Position numbers and translations under genes: made by a program
Shown here: positions 52,368-60,047 of the stretch, piece after piece
How the letters are laid out: each line of letters starts with the position of its first letter
Position numbering within the stretch: position 1 is the stretch's first letter
Assembly (NCBI GenBank): GCA_964575425.1
Contig: CAZNRD010000007.1
Location: forward strand, 44,052 to 108,051
Reading direction: 5' to 3'
Length of the DNA stretch: 64,000 nucleotides
From: DATEAV01 sp964575425
GTDB lineage: Bacteria; Chloroflexota; Anaerolineae; Anaerolineales; E44-bin32
The notes under the pieces: model-generated
Told to the model about the DNA's origin: nothing
The model's database searches: none
Seen by the model: only the letters and a program-made list of their open reading frames with translations

Positions 52368-54422
52368 CTAACCGCCCACGGGACGAAAGAGGTAGACAAC
52401 CAGGCCGTAGATGAGGCCTACCACCAGAGCCAGCTCGGCCGCCATCATGCCGCTGCCGAACGCGTTCCACAGTGAGCGCCCCACTTCCGGCCGGGTGTTG
52501 GCCTGCTCGTAGGCCACCGCGGCCGGCATTCCGGCCAGGATGCCGTTTATCTGGGGTTCGAGGGACTCGTAGTATGGCCGCATCAGCGGCTCCACGCCGG
52601 CCGTCAGCACCATGATCAGCGGGGTAGACCCCAGGCGCGGACGCGCCTGCTCCACCCAGGTGCGAGCAATCTCGGTCCCAGCAGTGATGACGATCACCGC
52701 ACTGAAGTCTGAGAGCTGCTGCGTCCCGCTCAGCACGGGCGAACGCCAGGGGTCGCCCTCCATCTCCTCAGGGATGAGGAACCCGCTGGCCACCGCCTGG
52801 TGCGGGCCGCTGGCAAAGAGCTGAACGGCAGCAGTCCCACCGGGGAGATAGCCCAGGTGGATGTAGTCTTCGCCAAGAGTGCCTTCGTGGGCCGCCGCGA
52901 CGCGCTTGATGAGGCGGTCCGCCAGCGGCGGTCCGCTGGAGCGGGTGGAGACCGTGGCGAGGCGAATCCCGCGCGCCATCAGGTGGTCCAGGAGCGGCCC
53001 TGAGACGGCCTCCATCTCGGCAGCGAAGGCCGGCTCGTACTCTACCACTACCAGCGCAGGGCGTTCCGGCGGCAGCGCATTGACCACCTGCACCAGCGCC
53101 GGTAGATCGGGCACGACCCGGGTCGGCAAGGGGAAAGAAGGACCACCGATGAACGACGGCAGGGAGACCGCCAGGAAGAGCGCCAGGGCCACGGCCCAGC
53201 GCATCAGGGGAAGGCGCTTGCGGGCGGTCGGCTGGGCCGGGGCTTCTCGTTCTTCCTCCTCGACCATGCGCCTGAGCAAGTCTCCCAGGGCGAACTGTCG
53301 TTCGGTGACGGTCAGGCGCGCCACGGCGCTGGTGGCCTGGCGCGGCATGGCCACGGCAGGTTCGGCTAGAAGCACGCCGCGCAGACCTGCCAGTGGGCCC
53401 GCCGCTTCCACCGCCTGATCCTCCTCCGGCTGAATCTCGACCACCGGCCGGAAGGTCTCCATTGGACGCATGGCTTCCAGCCATGCGGGCAGCGTGGCGG
53501 GCGCCAGGTCGTGGAAATCCTGGGGTGGAGGGGGTTGCGGCGGTGGTGGGGCTTCTGCCTTCAGCTCGCTGAGCCAGTTGGGCAGCTCGATGGAGCCTAG
53601 GTCGAAGTCACCGGGTAATGCCTCACCTTCGGTCTCAGGCTCGGTGATCAGCGCCGGGACGTGCGGCAGGATGTCGTCGGCGGGCGTTTTCAGTTCCTTG
53701 AACCATTCGGGTTCAGCGGCCGCCTCAAGGGGGAGAGGAGTCTTGCGCTCTGTGGGCGGAATGCGCGGCGGAGTCGGCTGGGGAGGCGGCGGTGTGGCTG
53801 GCTGGGGGGCTCGGGCTGCGGCCGCCCATTCGCCGGGCCCCAACCACTCGAGTCCCTCTTCCCCTTCCCCAGGTTCTATGGTGAAAGCGGGCCTGGAGAT
53901 GGGTTTCGAGGGCTCCACTGGCTCGGCGGGCGGTGTGAGCGGCTTGCTCTCTTTGCGCAGCCGGGCAATCCAATCCTCATCTGGCGGCGGAGGGGGCTCC
54001 TCGATGATGGGCTCTTCGACCTTCGCCCGCTCCCGGATGCGGGCCAGCCAGTCCGGCACCTCGTGAGCAGGCTCGGGCTTGGGTGCGGGCATCGGTGGGC
54101 GGTCTTCGGCCTCCGCCAGCCACTCCGGCATCTCCTCTTCCGGCGGGCCTTCTTCTTCGGCCTCGGCGGGGCGCAGCCGCTGCAGCCAATCCGGTGCCTC
54201 AACCTCACTTTCCTTTTCACCTTCGACCGGTTCCCCCCGGGCCACCTCCGAGCGGATGCGCGCCAGCCAGTCTGGCAGGCCCTCCTCGGCAGGCGGCGTG
54301 GCCGGGCGGGCGGAAGCGCTCTCCCCCGCGATCAGCGGCTTGAGGCGGGCGCCACAGAACCCGCACACCTCCGCCTCGGCGGGGTTGGGCTTGCTACACA
54401 TCGGACAGCGCACGTCGGGCAC
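52368..54422 (-). CDS. Zinc-ribbon membrane protein with Trp-Leu repeat linker
   Basis: A protein of about 684 residues with four parts: an N-terminal zinc ribbon (C6, C9, C20, C23; CPMCS...CGFCG), an acidic Pro-rich disordered linker (about 35-330), a membrane helix (407-425), and an extracytoplasmic or lumenal alpha/beta domain (about 435-650) ending in a second helix (655-680). The linker carries nine short motifs of the PDWLARIR type (Trp at 52, 79, 101, 125, 151, 193, 240, 283 and 314). The GTG start, four bases after the previous stop and preceded by GGAG, gives the zinc ribbon at the N-terminus; the frame opens earlier but then overlaps the neighbour. Function unknown. Confidence 0.75.
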   Translation of the reverse strand: MPDVRCPMCSKPNPAEAEVCGFCGARLKPLIAGESASARPATPPAEEGLPDWLARIRSEVARGEPVEGEKESEVEAPDWLQRLRPAEAEEEGPPEEEMPEWLAEAEDRPPMPAPKPEPAHEVPDWLARIRERAKVEEPIIEEPPPPPDEDWIARLRKESKPLTPPAEPVEPSKPISRPAFTIEPGEGEEGLEWLGPGEWAAAARAPQPATPPPPQPTPPRIPPTERKTPLPLEAAAEPEWFKELKTPADDILPHVPALITEPETEGEALPGDFDLGSIELPNWLSELKAEAPPPPQPPPPQDFHDLAPATLPAWLEAMRPMETFRPVVEIQPEEDQAVEAAGPLAGLRGVLLAEPAVAMPRQATSAVARLTVTERQFALGDLLRRMVEEEEREAPAQPTARKRLPLMRWAVALALFLAVSLPSFIGGPSFPLPTRVVPDLPALVQVVNALPPERPALVVVEYEPAFAAEMEAVSGPLLDHLMARGIRLATVSTRSSGPPLADRLIKRVAAAHEGTLGEDYIHLGYLPGGTAAVQLFASGPHQAVASGFLIPEEMEGDPWRSPVLSGTQQLSDFSAVIVITAGTEIARTWVEQARPRLGSTPLIMVLTAGVEPLMRPYYESLEPQINGILAGMPAAVAYEQANTRPEVGRSLWNAFGSGMMAAELALVVGLIYGLVVYLFRPVGG

Positions 54423-54426
54423 AGCC

Positions 54427-55062
54427 TCAGTCTCCGTAGGGCCGATCACTGGCCAGGAGCACGCGCAGGCCAGTGGCGGCGGCGCCAAGGGCAACGCCTA
54501 ACACAATGCCGCGCGCCCCTGCCGCTGCCCACACCTGGGCGACCCAGGTCCGAACCAGGCTCACGAACTCATTGAACCTGCTGTCGCCGCCGATCGGCCA
54601 CGGCCCGGTCCCCAGCAGCACCAACAGGGCGACAGCAACGAAGAGGAGGCTGACCAGGTCCCGCCGCCGGGCGATCAGGCGGGACCCCGCCACCGTCAGA
54701 GACACGGCCAGCAGCGCCATCAGGCTGGCCTCCACCGGGAGTTGTACGTAATTGAAGAGCGCCACCACAACCGGGTAGTCGGGCCCAAAGAGCAGGCCCA
54801 GAACCAACGTCACCATCAGACTCAGGATCAGAAGGCCGCTGTAGGCCCACCCCTTTTCCTGCTGCCCGACCTTATCCCAATGCACCGCCAGCAGGTTGAG
54901 GAGACCAAGGACAAGCGCCGCCGCCGACAGCACCACAGTCAGGCTCACCAGCGTCATCCGCAGGCCCTCCAGCTGCGGCACCTCAAGGAAGAAGTCCAGC
55001 AGGACGACCAGGCCCGCGGCGCTCGCGACAGCAGCCCAGATGATCGATGCTCGCAGCCTCAT
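54427..55062 (-). CDS. Polytopic membrane protein, GlmL operon
   Basis: A 211-residue membrane protein with about six helices, including a first helix from residue 7 and a Leu/Val-rich C-terminal one (GIVLGVALGAAATGLRVLL). No recognised domain. Its start overlaps the stop of the DUF6754-like gene (ATGA), and its own stop lies four bases before the next start, so the unit is translated as a block. Confidence 0.72.
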   Translation of the reverse strand: MRLRASIIWAAVASAAGLVVLLDFFLEVPQLEGLRMTLVSLTVVLSAAALVLGLLNLLAVHWDKVGQQEKGWAYSGLLILSLMVTLVLGLLFGPDYPVVVALFNYVQLPVEASLMALLAVSLTVAGSRLIARRRDLVSLLFVAVALLVLLGTGPWPIGGDSRFNEFVSLVRTWVAQVWAAAGARGIVLGVALGAAATGLRVLLASDRPYGD

Positions 55063-55817
55063 AGGAAGCCTCGTAGCGTCTGGAAGGCTGTGCCGAGCAC
55101 GATCAGCAGGACGATCAGCATGCGCAGCGCGTCCTGGGCGCGCAGGCTGGCACGGTGCAGCGGGCTGATGTTCAGGTAGGCGCCCCCGGCGAAGACTTCC
55201 TCGCCGATCAGGGGATGCTCTGCCGTGGTGTAGAGCAGCGCCTGGGTCTGCACGTCATCGGTGCCGGCCAGCACGAAGGCTTGGTGGCGATCACCGAGGT
55301 CGGCCGCCAGCGCACCCTCGACGCCGAAGGAACCAAGGAGCATGTGAACGGACACTTCTTCCGTCGCCAGCAGGGTCGGCAGGGCCGCAACATAGGAGAA
55401 GGGCGTCGGGCCGAGCATGCGGCCGGAGGTGGGGCGATAGCGATCGCGAGCGCCCATGCGTGCGTACGCGCTGCACAAGGTATCCTGGGCCAGAATGGCC
55501 ATGGCGCCGTCTCCCGCCGTGGTCACACCGGGCTTGTCGCTCATGGCAGTTGCCGCCGCCACTCGGCCAAGGACCGACAAGCCAGCCAGCGCGGCGGCGC
55601 AGTCGCTCCCGTTCACCGACCCTGTGCCCAGCGAGAGATGGACACGCTCGCCACCCTCCACAGCCCGCTCGATCGCGGTGCCCAGAGCCTCAAAGCCGCG
55701 CAGCGGTCGGAAGACCGCCGGCCAGCGGCGGCCAAGCACAGCGTAGAACAGGATCAACACGACAAACAGGATGAGCGTGCCGAGCGCCAGCAGGCTGGCG
55801 ACATCGAGGCTGATCAC
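55059..55817 (-). CDS. DUF6754-like membrane protein
   Basis: A 252-residue protein with an N-terminal membrane helix (about 4-24), a soluble central domain and a C-terminal helix (about 228-248). The central region has RVHLSLGTGSVNGSDCAAALAGL, TAMSDKPGVTTAGDGAMAILAQDTL and FVLAGTDDVQTQALLYTTAEHPLIGEEVFAGGAYL (in parts), which I associate with the uncharacterised DUF6754 group. The GTG at 55817 overlaps the upstream stop (GTGA); the open frame continues to 57488 but the extension is antisense to nurA and meaningless. Function unknown. Confidence 0.72.
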   Translation of the reverse strand: MISLDVASLLALGTLILFVVLILFYAVLGRRWPAVFRPLRGFEALGTAIERAVEGGERVHLSLGTGSVNGSDCAAALAGLSVLGRVAAATAMSDKPGVTTAGDGAMAILAQDTLCSAYARMGARDRYRPTSGRMLGPTPFSYVAALPTLLATEEVSVHMLLGSFGVEGALAADLGDRHQAFVLAGTDDVQTQALLYTTAEHPLIGEEVFAGGAYLNISPLHRASLRAQDALRMLIVLLIVLGTAFQTLRGFL

Positions 55818-56062
55818 ACCGTCTCCTCCCGCCGCAACCGCCGGGCAAGATCGGATACCTGGTCGGGGTTCTGCAGCAGGCGCACCCAGTCGCCCAGCTC
55901 CGTGCCCCAGCCCCGAACCAAAGGCTCGGCCACCAGCGCCAGCTGAGCCGCCACGGCTGTCAGCGGGCCGACGGCATCGAGGAGCACTCCAGCCACTTCC
56001 CCCAGCCCGAGGCTCTCCAGGCGCGCCGCCAGCCGGCGCGAGACTTGATCGTCTTGAGCCAT
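55814..56062 (-). CDS. Small helical protein, first gene of the GlmL operon
   Basis: An 82-residue protein, predicted all-helical and amphipathic: SRRLAARLESLGLGEVAGVLLDAVGPLTAVAAQLALVAEPLV (read in parts) followed by GDWVRLLQNPDQVSDLARRLRRE. No membrane helix is certain. A TATACT element lies 12 bases upstream of the ATG, so the message may be nearly leaderless. It overlaps the DUF6754-like gene by four bases. Function unknown. Confidence 0.65.
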   Translation of the reverse strand: MAQDDQVSRRLAARLESLGLGEVAGVLLDAVGPLTAVAAQLALVAEPLVRGWGTELGDWVRLLQNPDQVSDLARRLRREETV

Positions 56063-56073
56063 TACGCCCGCGG

Positions 56074-56079
56074 AGTATA
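56074..56079 (-). promoter_or_regulatory. -10 element of the GlmL operon
   Basis: TATACT on the minus strand, 11 bases before the ATG at 56062. It would start the eight-gene operon with a leader of about five bases or none. Confidence 0.5.
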
Positions 56080-56253
56080 GCACATCCCGCCTGCCCAAAC
56101 CACGGCCACGCTTCGTGCGTTGCACCGATCATGCCTCGTGGCAAGCAAGCTGGCAACTCAGGGCGGTGGACCGCGGCGGAGGCCCGCATGCCAACTTCCT
56201 GACAAACCGATGTGGCGGGAGGGAATGCGCCGCTCCTGCCGTGGAAGTGCCGA

Positions 56254-56283
56254 TTGCTTGCTCCACCTGTTCGCGCATATAAT
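56254..56283 (+). promoter_or_regulatory. Promoter of the nurA-herA operon
   Basis: TTGCTT at 56254-56259 and a perfect TATAAT at 56278-56283 with an 18-base spacer, 26 bases before the nurA ATG. It is divergent from the GlmL operon promoter; the region between them is about 175 bases. Confidence 0.55.
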
Positions 56284-56309
56284 CCGGAACGCGTGTTCGA
56301 GCGGACGCC

Positions 56310-57497
56310 ATGAGCCTGGACCTGCCGCGCCTTCTGCCTCAAGTTGAGTCGATGAGCCGCGCTGCCGCCGAACGGGCCGAAGCAGCACAAGCGCGCCTGC
56401 AGCATTGGGCGCGCACCCTCGACCGCGCCGCCAGCATGCCCGCCGAAGAGCTCCGGCGCCGCATCGACAAGGCAGGGGCGCGCTGGCCGGGAGCCATCCC
56501 CACGGAAGAGCCGATCAACGCCGTCTTCGCCGCGCCTCCGCATCCACCCCGGCTGGACGTAATCGCCGCCGACGGCTCTCAGGTGTATCCGGACCGGCAC
56601 GGCATGGCTCTGTACTACCTGATCAATCTCGGCAGCATCGCCATCCGTCATGGGACAGGATTTGCGCCAGAGACGCACAGCGAGCCGCTCCTGGCATTCG
56701 AAGACGAGGCGCTCTACGGCACGGGCGAAGGTCTGATCGCGCCGGCGCTGATCGATGGCCAGCGCGACGTGGCCGAACTGGCCGTTCTGGCGCGCCTGTC
56801 GGAGGCTCACGCGCCGAACGCCCCCACGCTGGCCCTTCTTGACAACGGCCTGCTCCTGTGGCTGGCCCTGCAGGTCGAGCACACGGACAGCAAGAGAGTT
56901 GAAGAGCTGCTTGGCGAGTATCTCCGGCATCTCGACAGGCTCCGCGCCAGCGGGGCGACATTGGCCGGATTCGTCGACCGGCCGCGCACGGCCAACGTCC
57001 TGGCCATGCTCCACCTCGCCAGTCTTGACGCCTCCCAGATCACCGAGGCCAACCTTCAGCAGGCGCCCTACCGCGGCCTGACCGATCGTTCTTTGTTCGC
57101 CCTGCGCCTGGGGCCGGGTCAGCGCAGCGCACGCTTCACGCACGCCTCTCCGGTCAACGCTCGCTTCCGGAAGGCAGGCCATGCCATCCAGTTCTTCTAC
57201 TTGTGCTGCGAAGGGGAACAGGCGATCGCACGGGTGGAGATTCCACAATGGGTGGGTGAAAGCACGCAGCTGCTGGCCTGGGTCCACGCCGGCATCGTTG
57301 AGCAGTGCCGCAGCACAGGAGGCTTCCCCTACGCGCTGGCGCGAGCCCACGAGCTGGCCGTTGTCACGCACGATGATCGACGGGCCCTCGAACAGATGCT
57401 CGGCGCTGCTCTGCTGCGACGCGGGCTGATCGCCGGCCCCTCGCGCAAGGCGCTGACCAAACAGTGGATCTCTGGCCGCCGCCGCCACCGTTTGTGA
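56310..57497 (+). CDS. nurA: NurA-domain nuclease
   Basis: A 395-residue nuclease of the NurA family, which in archaea works with the HerA translocase to resect DNA ends from the 5' side. The metal-binding aspartates are visible as VIAADGSQVYPD (D88) and TLALLDNGLLLW (D178), and a late VVTHDDRRALEQMLG provides the C-terminal acidic site. Residues 10-50 form a helical region before the RNase H-like core. It is co-directional with a HAS-barrel-like gene (11-base gap) and herA, which supports the assignment. Confidence 0.88.
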   Translation: MSLDLPRLLPQVESMSRAAAERAEAAQARLQHWARTLDRAASMPAEELRRRIDKAGARWPGAIPTEEPINAVFAAPPHPPRLDVIAADGSQVYPDRHGMALYYLINLGSIAIRHGTGFAPETHSEPLLAFEDEALYGTGEGLIAPALIDGQRDVAELAVLARLSEAHAPNAPTLALLDNGLLLWLALQVEHTDSKRVEELLGEYLRHLDRLRASGATLAGFVDRPRTANVLAMLHLASLDASQITEANLQQAPYRGLTDRSLFALRLGPGQRSARFTHASPVNARFRKAGHAIQFFYLCCEGEQAIARVEIPQWVGESTQLLAWVHAGIVEQCRSTGGFPYALARAHELAVVTHDDRRALEQMLGAALLRRGLIAGPSRKALTKQWISGRRRHRL

Positions 57498-57508
57498 GGG
57501 TCACATCC

Positions 57509-58105
57509 ATGAGCCAGGCAAGAGACATCATCGGAAGGGTGACGCGCTGCAGCACGCTCGGCTTTGTGGGTGCCGTGCGCCTGCCGGTGCCGGACCTTCC
57601 CTCCTTCGGCCTGTTCTGTCAGGTCGAGGCGCAGCGCGGTCAGAGCCAGGTCATCGGCGTGGTCTACGACATCAGCGTCGAAGACGATGCCTTCGCCCGG
57701 CAGCTGGCCACAGCCGAGAGCCTGACGCCGGAGCAGCTGCAGGACACGCAGACCAACCGCCAGGTGCCGGTCGAGTTCAGCGCGCTGGCCGTCGGCTACC
57801 GCAACGGCGACGAGGTCCGTCACTCTCTGCCGCCGCAGCCTCCGGCGACGCTGGCTGAGATCCGTCCGCTCACGCCAGAGGAAGTGCGACAGTTCACCGA
57901 ACGGCTTGATTTTCTGTCGCTCATCCTGGCAGCGCCCGAGGTGCCGGCGGACAGCCTGCTGGCGGCAGTCTTGCAGCAAGCCGCCGCAGCTCGCCCGGAA
58001 GGCGAGCGCCGCCGTTTTTTGATCGAGGCCGGCCGCGAATGCGCCCGCCTGCTGGGCCACGACCTAGCGCGGCTGGAGACGATCGTGCGCGGGCTGCGGG
58101 AATGA
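57509..58105 (+). CDS. HAS-barrel-like protein of the HerA-NurA operon
   Basis: A 198-residue protein. Residues 4-62 (DIIGRVTRCSTLGFVGAV, FGLFCQVEAQ, QVIGVVYDISVEDDAF) look like the HAS (HerA-ATP synthase) beta-barrel, similar in pattern to the N-terminus of the HerA encoded downstream. Residues 115-198 are helical and Ala/Arg/Glu-rich. There is no motor or nuclease motif. Its position between nurA and herA suggests a bridging or loading factor. ATG 57509 was chosen because the longer frame overlaps nurA. Confidence 0.65.
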   Translation: MSQARDIIGRVTRCSTLGFVGAVRLPVPDLPSFGLFCQVEAQRGQSQVIGVVYDISVEDDAFARQLATAESLTPEQLQDTQTNRQVPVEFSALAVGYRNGDEVRHSLPPQPPATLAEIRPLTPEEVRQFTERLDFLSLILAAPEVPADSLLAAVLQQAAAARPEGERRRFLIEAGRECARLLGHDLARLETIVRGLRE

Positions 58106-58129
58106 CACGCGGCCGACAGGTGCGTGACA

Positions 58130-59785
58130 ATGCCATCCTCTGAACTCGACTCCTACTTCGGCCCACGGCCCTCTGAGTTCCCGCTCGGCATCGTCGTCGG
58201 AGGATCGCTCTCGGAAGGTCTCCTGGTCAAACTCGACCCGCGCTTCAGCCTCGAGAAACTGGCGGTGGGACGCTACGTCGTGATCACCGGCAGGCAGACC
58301 GGCCGCCGTTTCTTCGGCCTGGTCACCGACATCGCCCTCGACGCCACCCACCCCGACCTAGCCCGCCGACCTCCCGACACCTCCGATGACTTCATCGCCG
58401 AGGTCTACTCCGGCCAGGTGGCCTTCGGCACGATGCACGTCTCGCCGATGCTCATGATGGATGAAGGATCCGGCGAGCCGCGACCGATCAAGACCATCCC
58501 GGCGCACTTCTCGGCGGTCTACGAAGCCTCGCCCGCCGACGTCGAGCGCGTCTTCGGCGCCGAGGATGCCACCCACTTCTTCGTCGGCACGCCGCTCGAC
58601 ATGGAAGGCGTCCAGGTCAACCTCGACCTCGACCGGTTCGTCGAGCGCTCGTCGGGCGTGTTCGGCAAGAGCGGCACGGGCAAGTCCTTCATCACCCGCA
58701 CGCTCCTGGCCGGTATCATCAAGGCCGGCCGCGCCTCGACCCTGATCTTCGACATGCACAACGACTACGGCTGGGCAGTGAAGGACGAGGCCGGGCGCGA
58801 GGTCAAGGGCCTGCGGCAACTGTTCCCCGACGGGCGCGTCAGCGTGGTGACGCTCGACGAGGAGACCTCGCGCGCCCGCGGCAGCAAGGTCGACAGCGTC
58901 CTGCGCATCGGCCTCGACCAGATCGAGCCGGAAGACGTCGAGATGCTGGCCGGCCTGCTCGGGCTGAGCGACGTCCAGGTGAACGCCCTGCACTGGCTGC
59001 GCCGGCGCCTGGGCCGCTCGTGGATCGCCACCCTGCTCAAGGAGGAGAGCGACGAGAAGTTGGAGGACCTGCTCGAAAACGAACGCATCATCAAGGGCAC
59101 GCTGCACGCCATCCAGCGCAAGTTCGAGTTCTTCCGCCGCATGGGCTTCCTCGTCCCGGGCGAAGCCGAAGACGCCGTCGACGACATCTTTCAGCGCCTC
59201 AGCCGGGGCGTCAGCGTCGTGCTCGAGTTCGGCACCTACGGAAACACCCTGGCCGCCTACATCCTGGTGGCCAATTACCTGACGCGCCGCATCCACCAAC
59301 GCTACGTGCGCCAGAAGAACCTGGCCGCTGGCAAGAAGGCCGATGAGCCGAAGCCGTTGGTGATCGTCATCGAGGAGGCCCACAAGTTCCTCGATCCTCA
59401 GATCGCGAACTACACCATCTTTGGCACCATCGCTCGCGAGCTTCGTAAGTACAACGTCACGCTGCTCATCGTCGACCAGCGCCCCAGCGGCATCGACGAC
59501 GAGGTGATGAGCCAGATCGGCACACGCGTCACCTGCCTGCTCGACAACGAGGCCGACGTCCGGGCTGTGTTTTCCGGCGTGAGCGGCAGCGGGACGCTGC
59601 GTGAGGTTTTGGCCCGGCTTGATACCCGCCAGCAGGCGCTGATCCTCGGACACGCCGTCCCCATGCCGGTTGTCATCCGCACCCGCGACTACGACCAAGC
59701 CTTCTACCAGGCCATCGGCGTGGTCGAAGGGGCGGCGCTGAGAAGGAAGGCAAAGGAGGCCTCCGAGGCGCTGTTCGGCGAGTGA
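58130..59785 (+). CDS. herA: HerA-family DNA translocase
   Basis: A 551-residue hexameric AAA+/FtsK-HerA ATPase. It has an N-terminal HAS barrel (SEFPLGIVVGG, GRYVVITGRQ, FFGLVTDIAL; about 14-75), Walker A FGKSGTGKS at 178-186, IFDMHNDYG, Walker B LVIVIEEAHKFL (near 409-420), a sensor segment LLIVDQRPSGIDDEV and the arginine-rich C-terminus. It translocates on double-stranded DNA and feeds ends to NurA. ATG 58130 is used; a GTG two codons earlier is possible. Bacterial HerA also occurs in antiphage systems with other effectors, but here the partner is a standard NurA. Confidence 0.9.
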   Translation: MPSSELDSYFGPRPSEFPLGIVVGGSLSEGLLVKLDPRFSLEKLAVGRYVVITGRQTGRRFFGLVTDIALDATHPDLARRPPDTSDDFIAEVYSGQVAFGTMHVSPMLMMDEGSGEPRPIKTIPAHFSAVYEASPADVERVFGAEDATHFFVGTPLDMEGVQVNLDLDRFVERSSGVFGKSGTGKSFITRTLLAGIIKAGRASTLIFDMHNDYGWAVKDEAGREVKGLRQLFPDGRVSVVTLDEETSRARGSKVDSVLRIGLDQIEPEDVEMLAGLLGLSDVQVNALHWLRRRLGRSWIATLLKEESDEKLEDLLENERIIKGTLHAIQRKFEFFRRMGFLVPGEAEDAVDDIFQRLSRGVSVVLEFGTYGNTLAAYILVANYLTRRIHQRYVRQKNLAAGKKADEPKPLVIVIEEAHKFLDPQIANYTIFGTIARELRKYNVTLLIVDQRPSGIDDEVMSQIGTRVTCLLDNEADVRAVFSGVSGSGTLREVLARLDTRQQALILGHAVPMPVVIRTRDYDQAFYQAIGVVEGAALRRKAKEASEALFGE

Positions 59786-59970
59786 ACGAAACCCCTGAAT
59801 CCACAGGACCGCCCAAGCTCGCCCCCTGCGTCCACCTCGGCCATCCCAACTGATTCATCGGCTCGGCCCCCGCCGTAGACTGCTTGCCGGCACCGTTCAT
59901 CGGCTGTTCCGGGATGAGCCCGCGGGCGAGTGCGGCACCATGCGCCTCCTCACAGCCGTTCCAAACTCGG

Positions 59971-60001
59971 TTGGTGTTCGGCCCGACGGGCGTGCTACAA
60001 T
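59971..60001 (+). promoter_or_regulatory. Putative promoter of the Lnt-like gene
   Basis: TTGGTG at 59971-59976 and TACAAT at 59996-60001 (19-base spacer), 46 bases before ATG 60048. Together they favour 60048 over the upstream in-frame starts at 59940 and 60000. Confidence 0.45.
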
Positions 60002-60047
60002 GACACCGTTTGCCCTTCAGGACCCTCCCGGCATAGAAGACCTCAAG

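Noticed and set aside
55059..57488. An 809-codon open frame on the minus strand
   Set aside because: Only the part from the GTG at 55817 has membrane-protein character and continuity with DUF6754-like proteins; the rest is antisense to nurA, whose motifs are clear.
56310..59785. A HerA-based antiphage system
   Set aside because: The partner is a regular NurA nuclease, and no DUF4297, SIR2 or other defence effector is adjacent, so DNA repair is the simpler reading.
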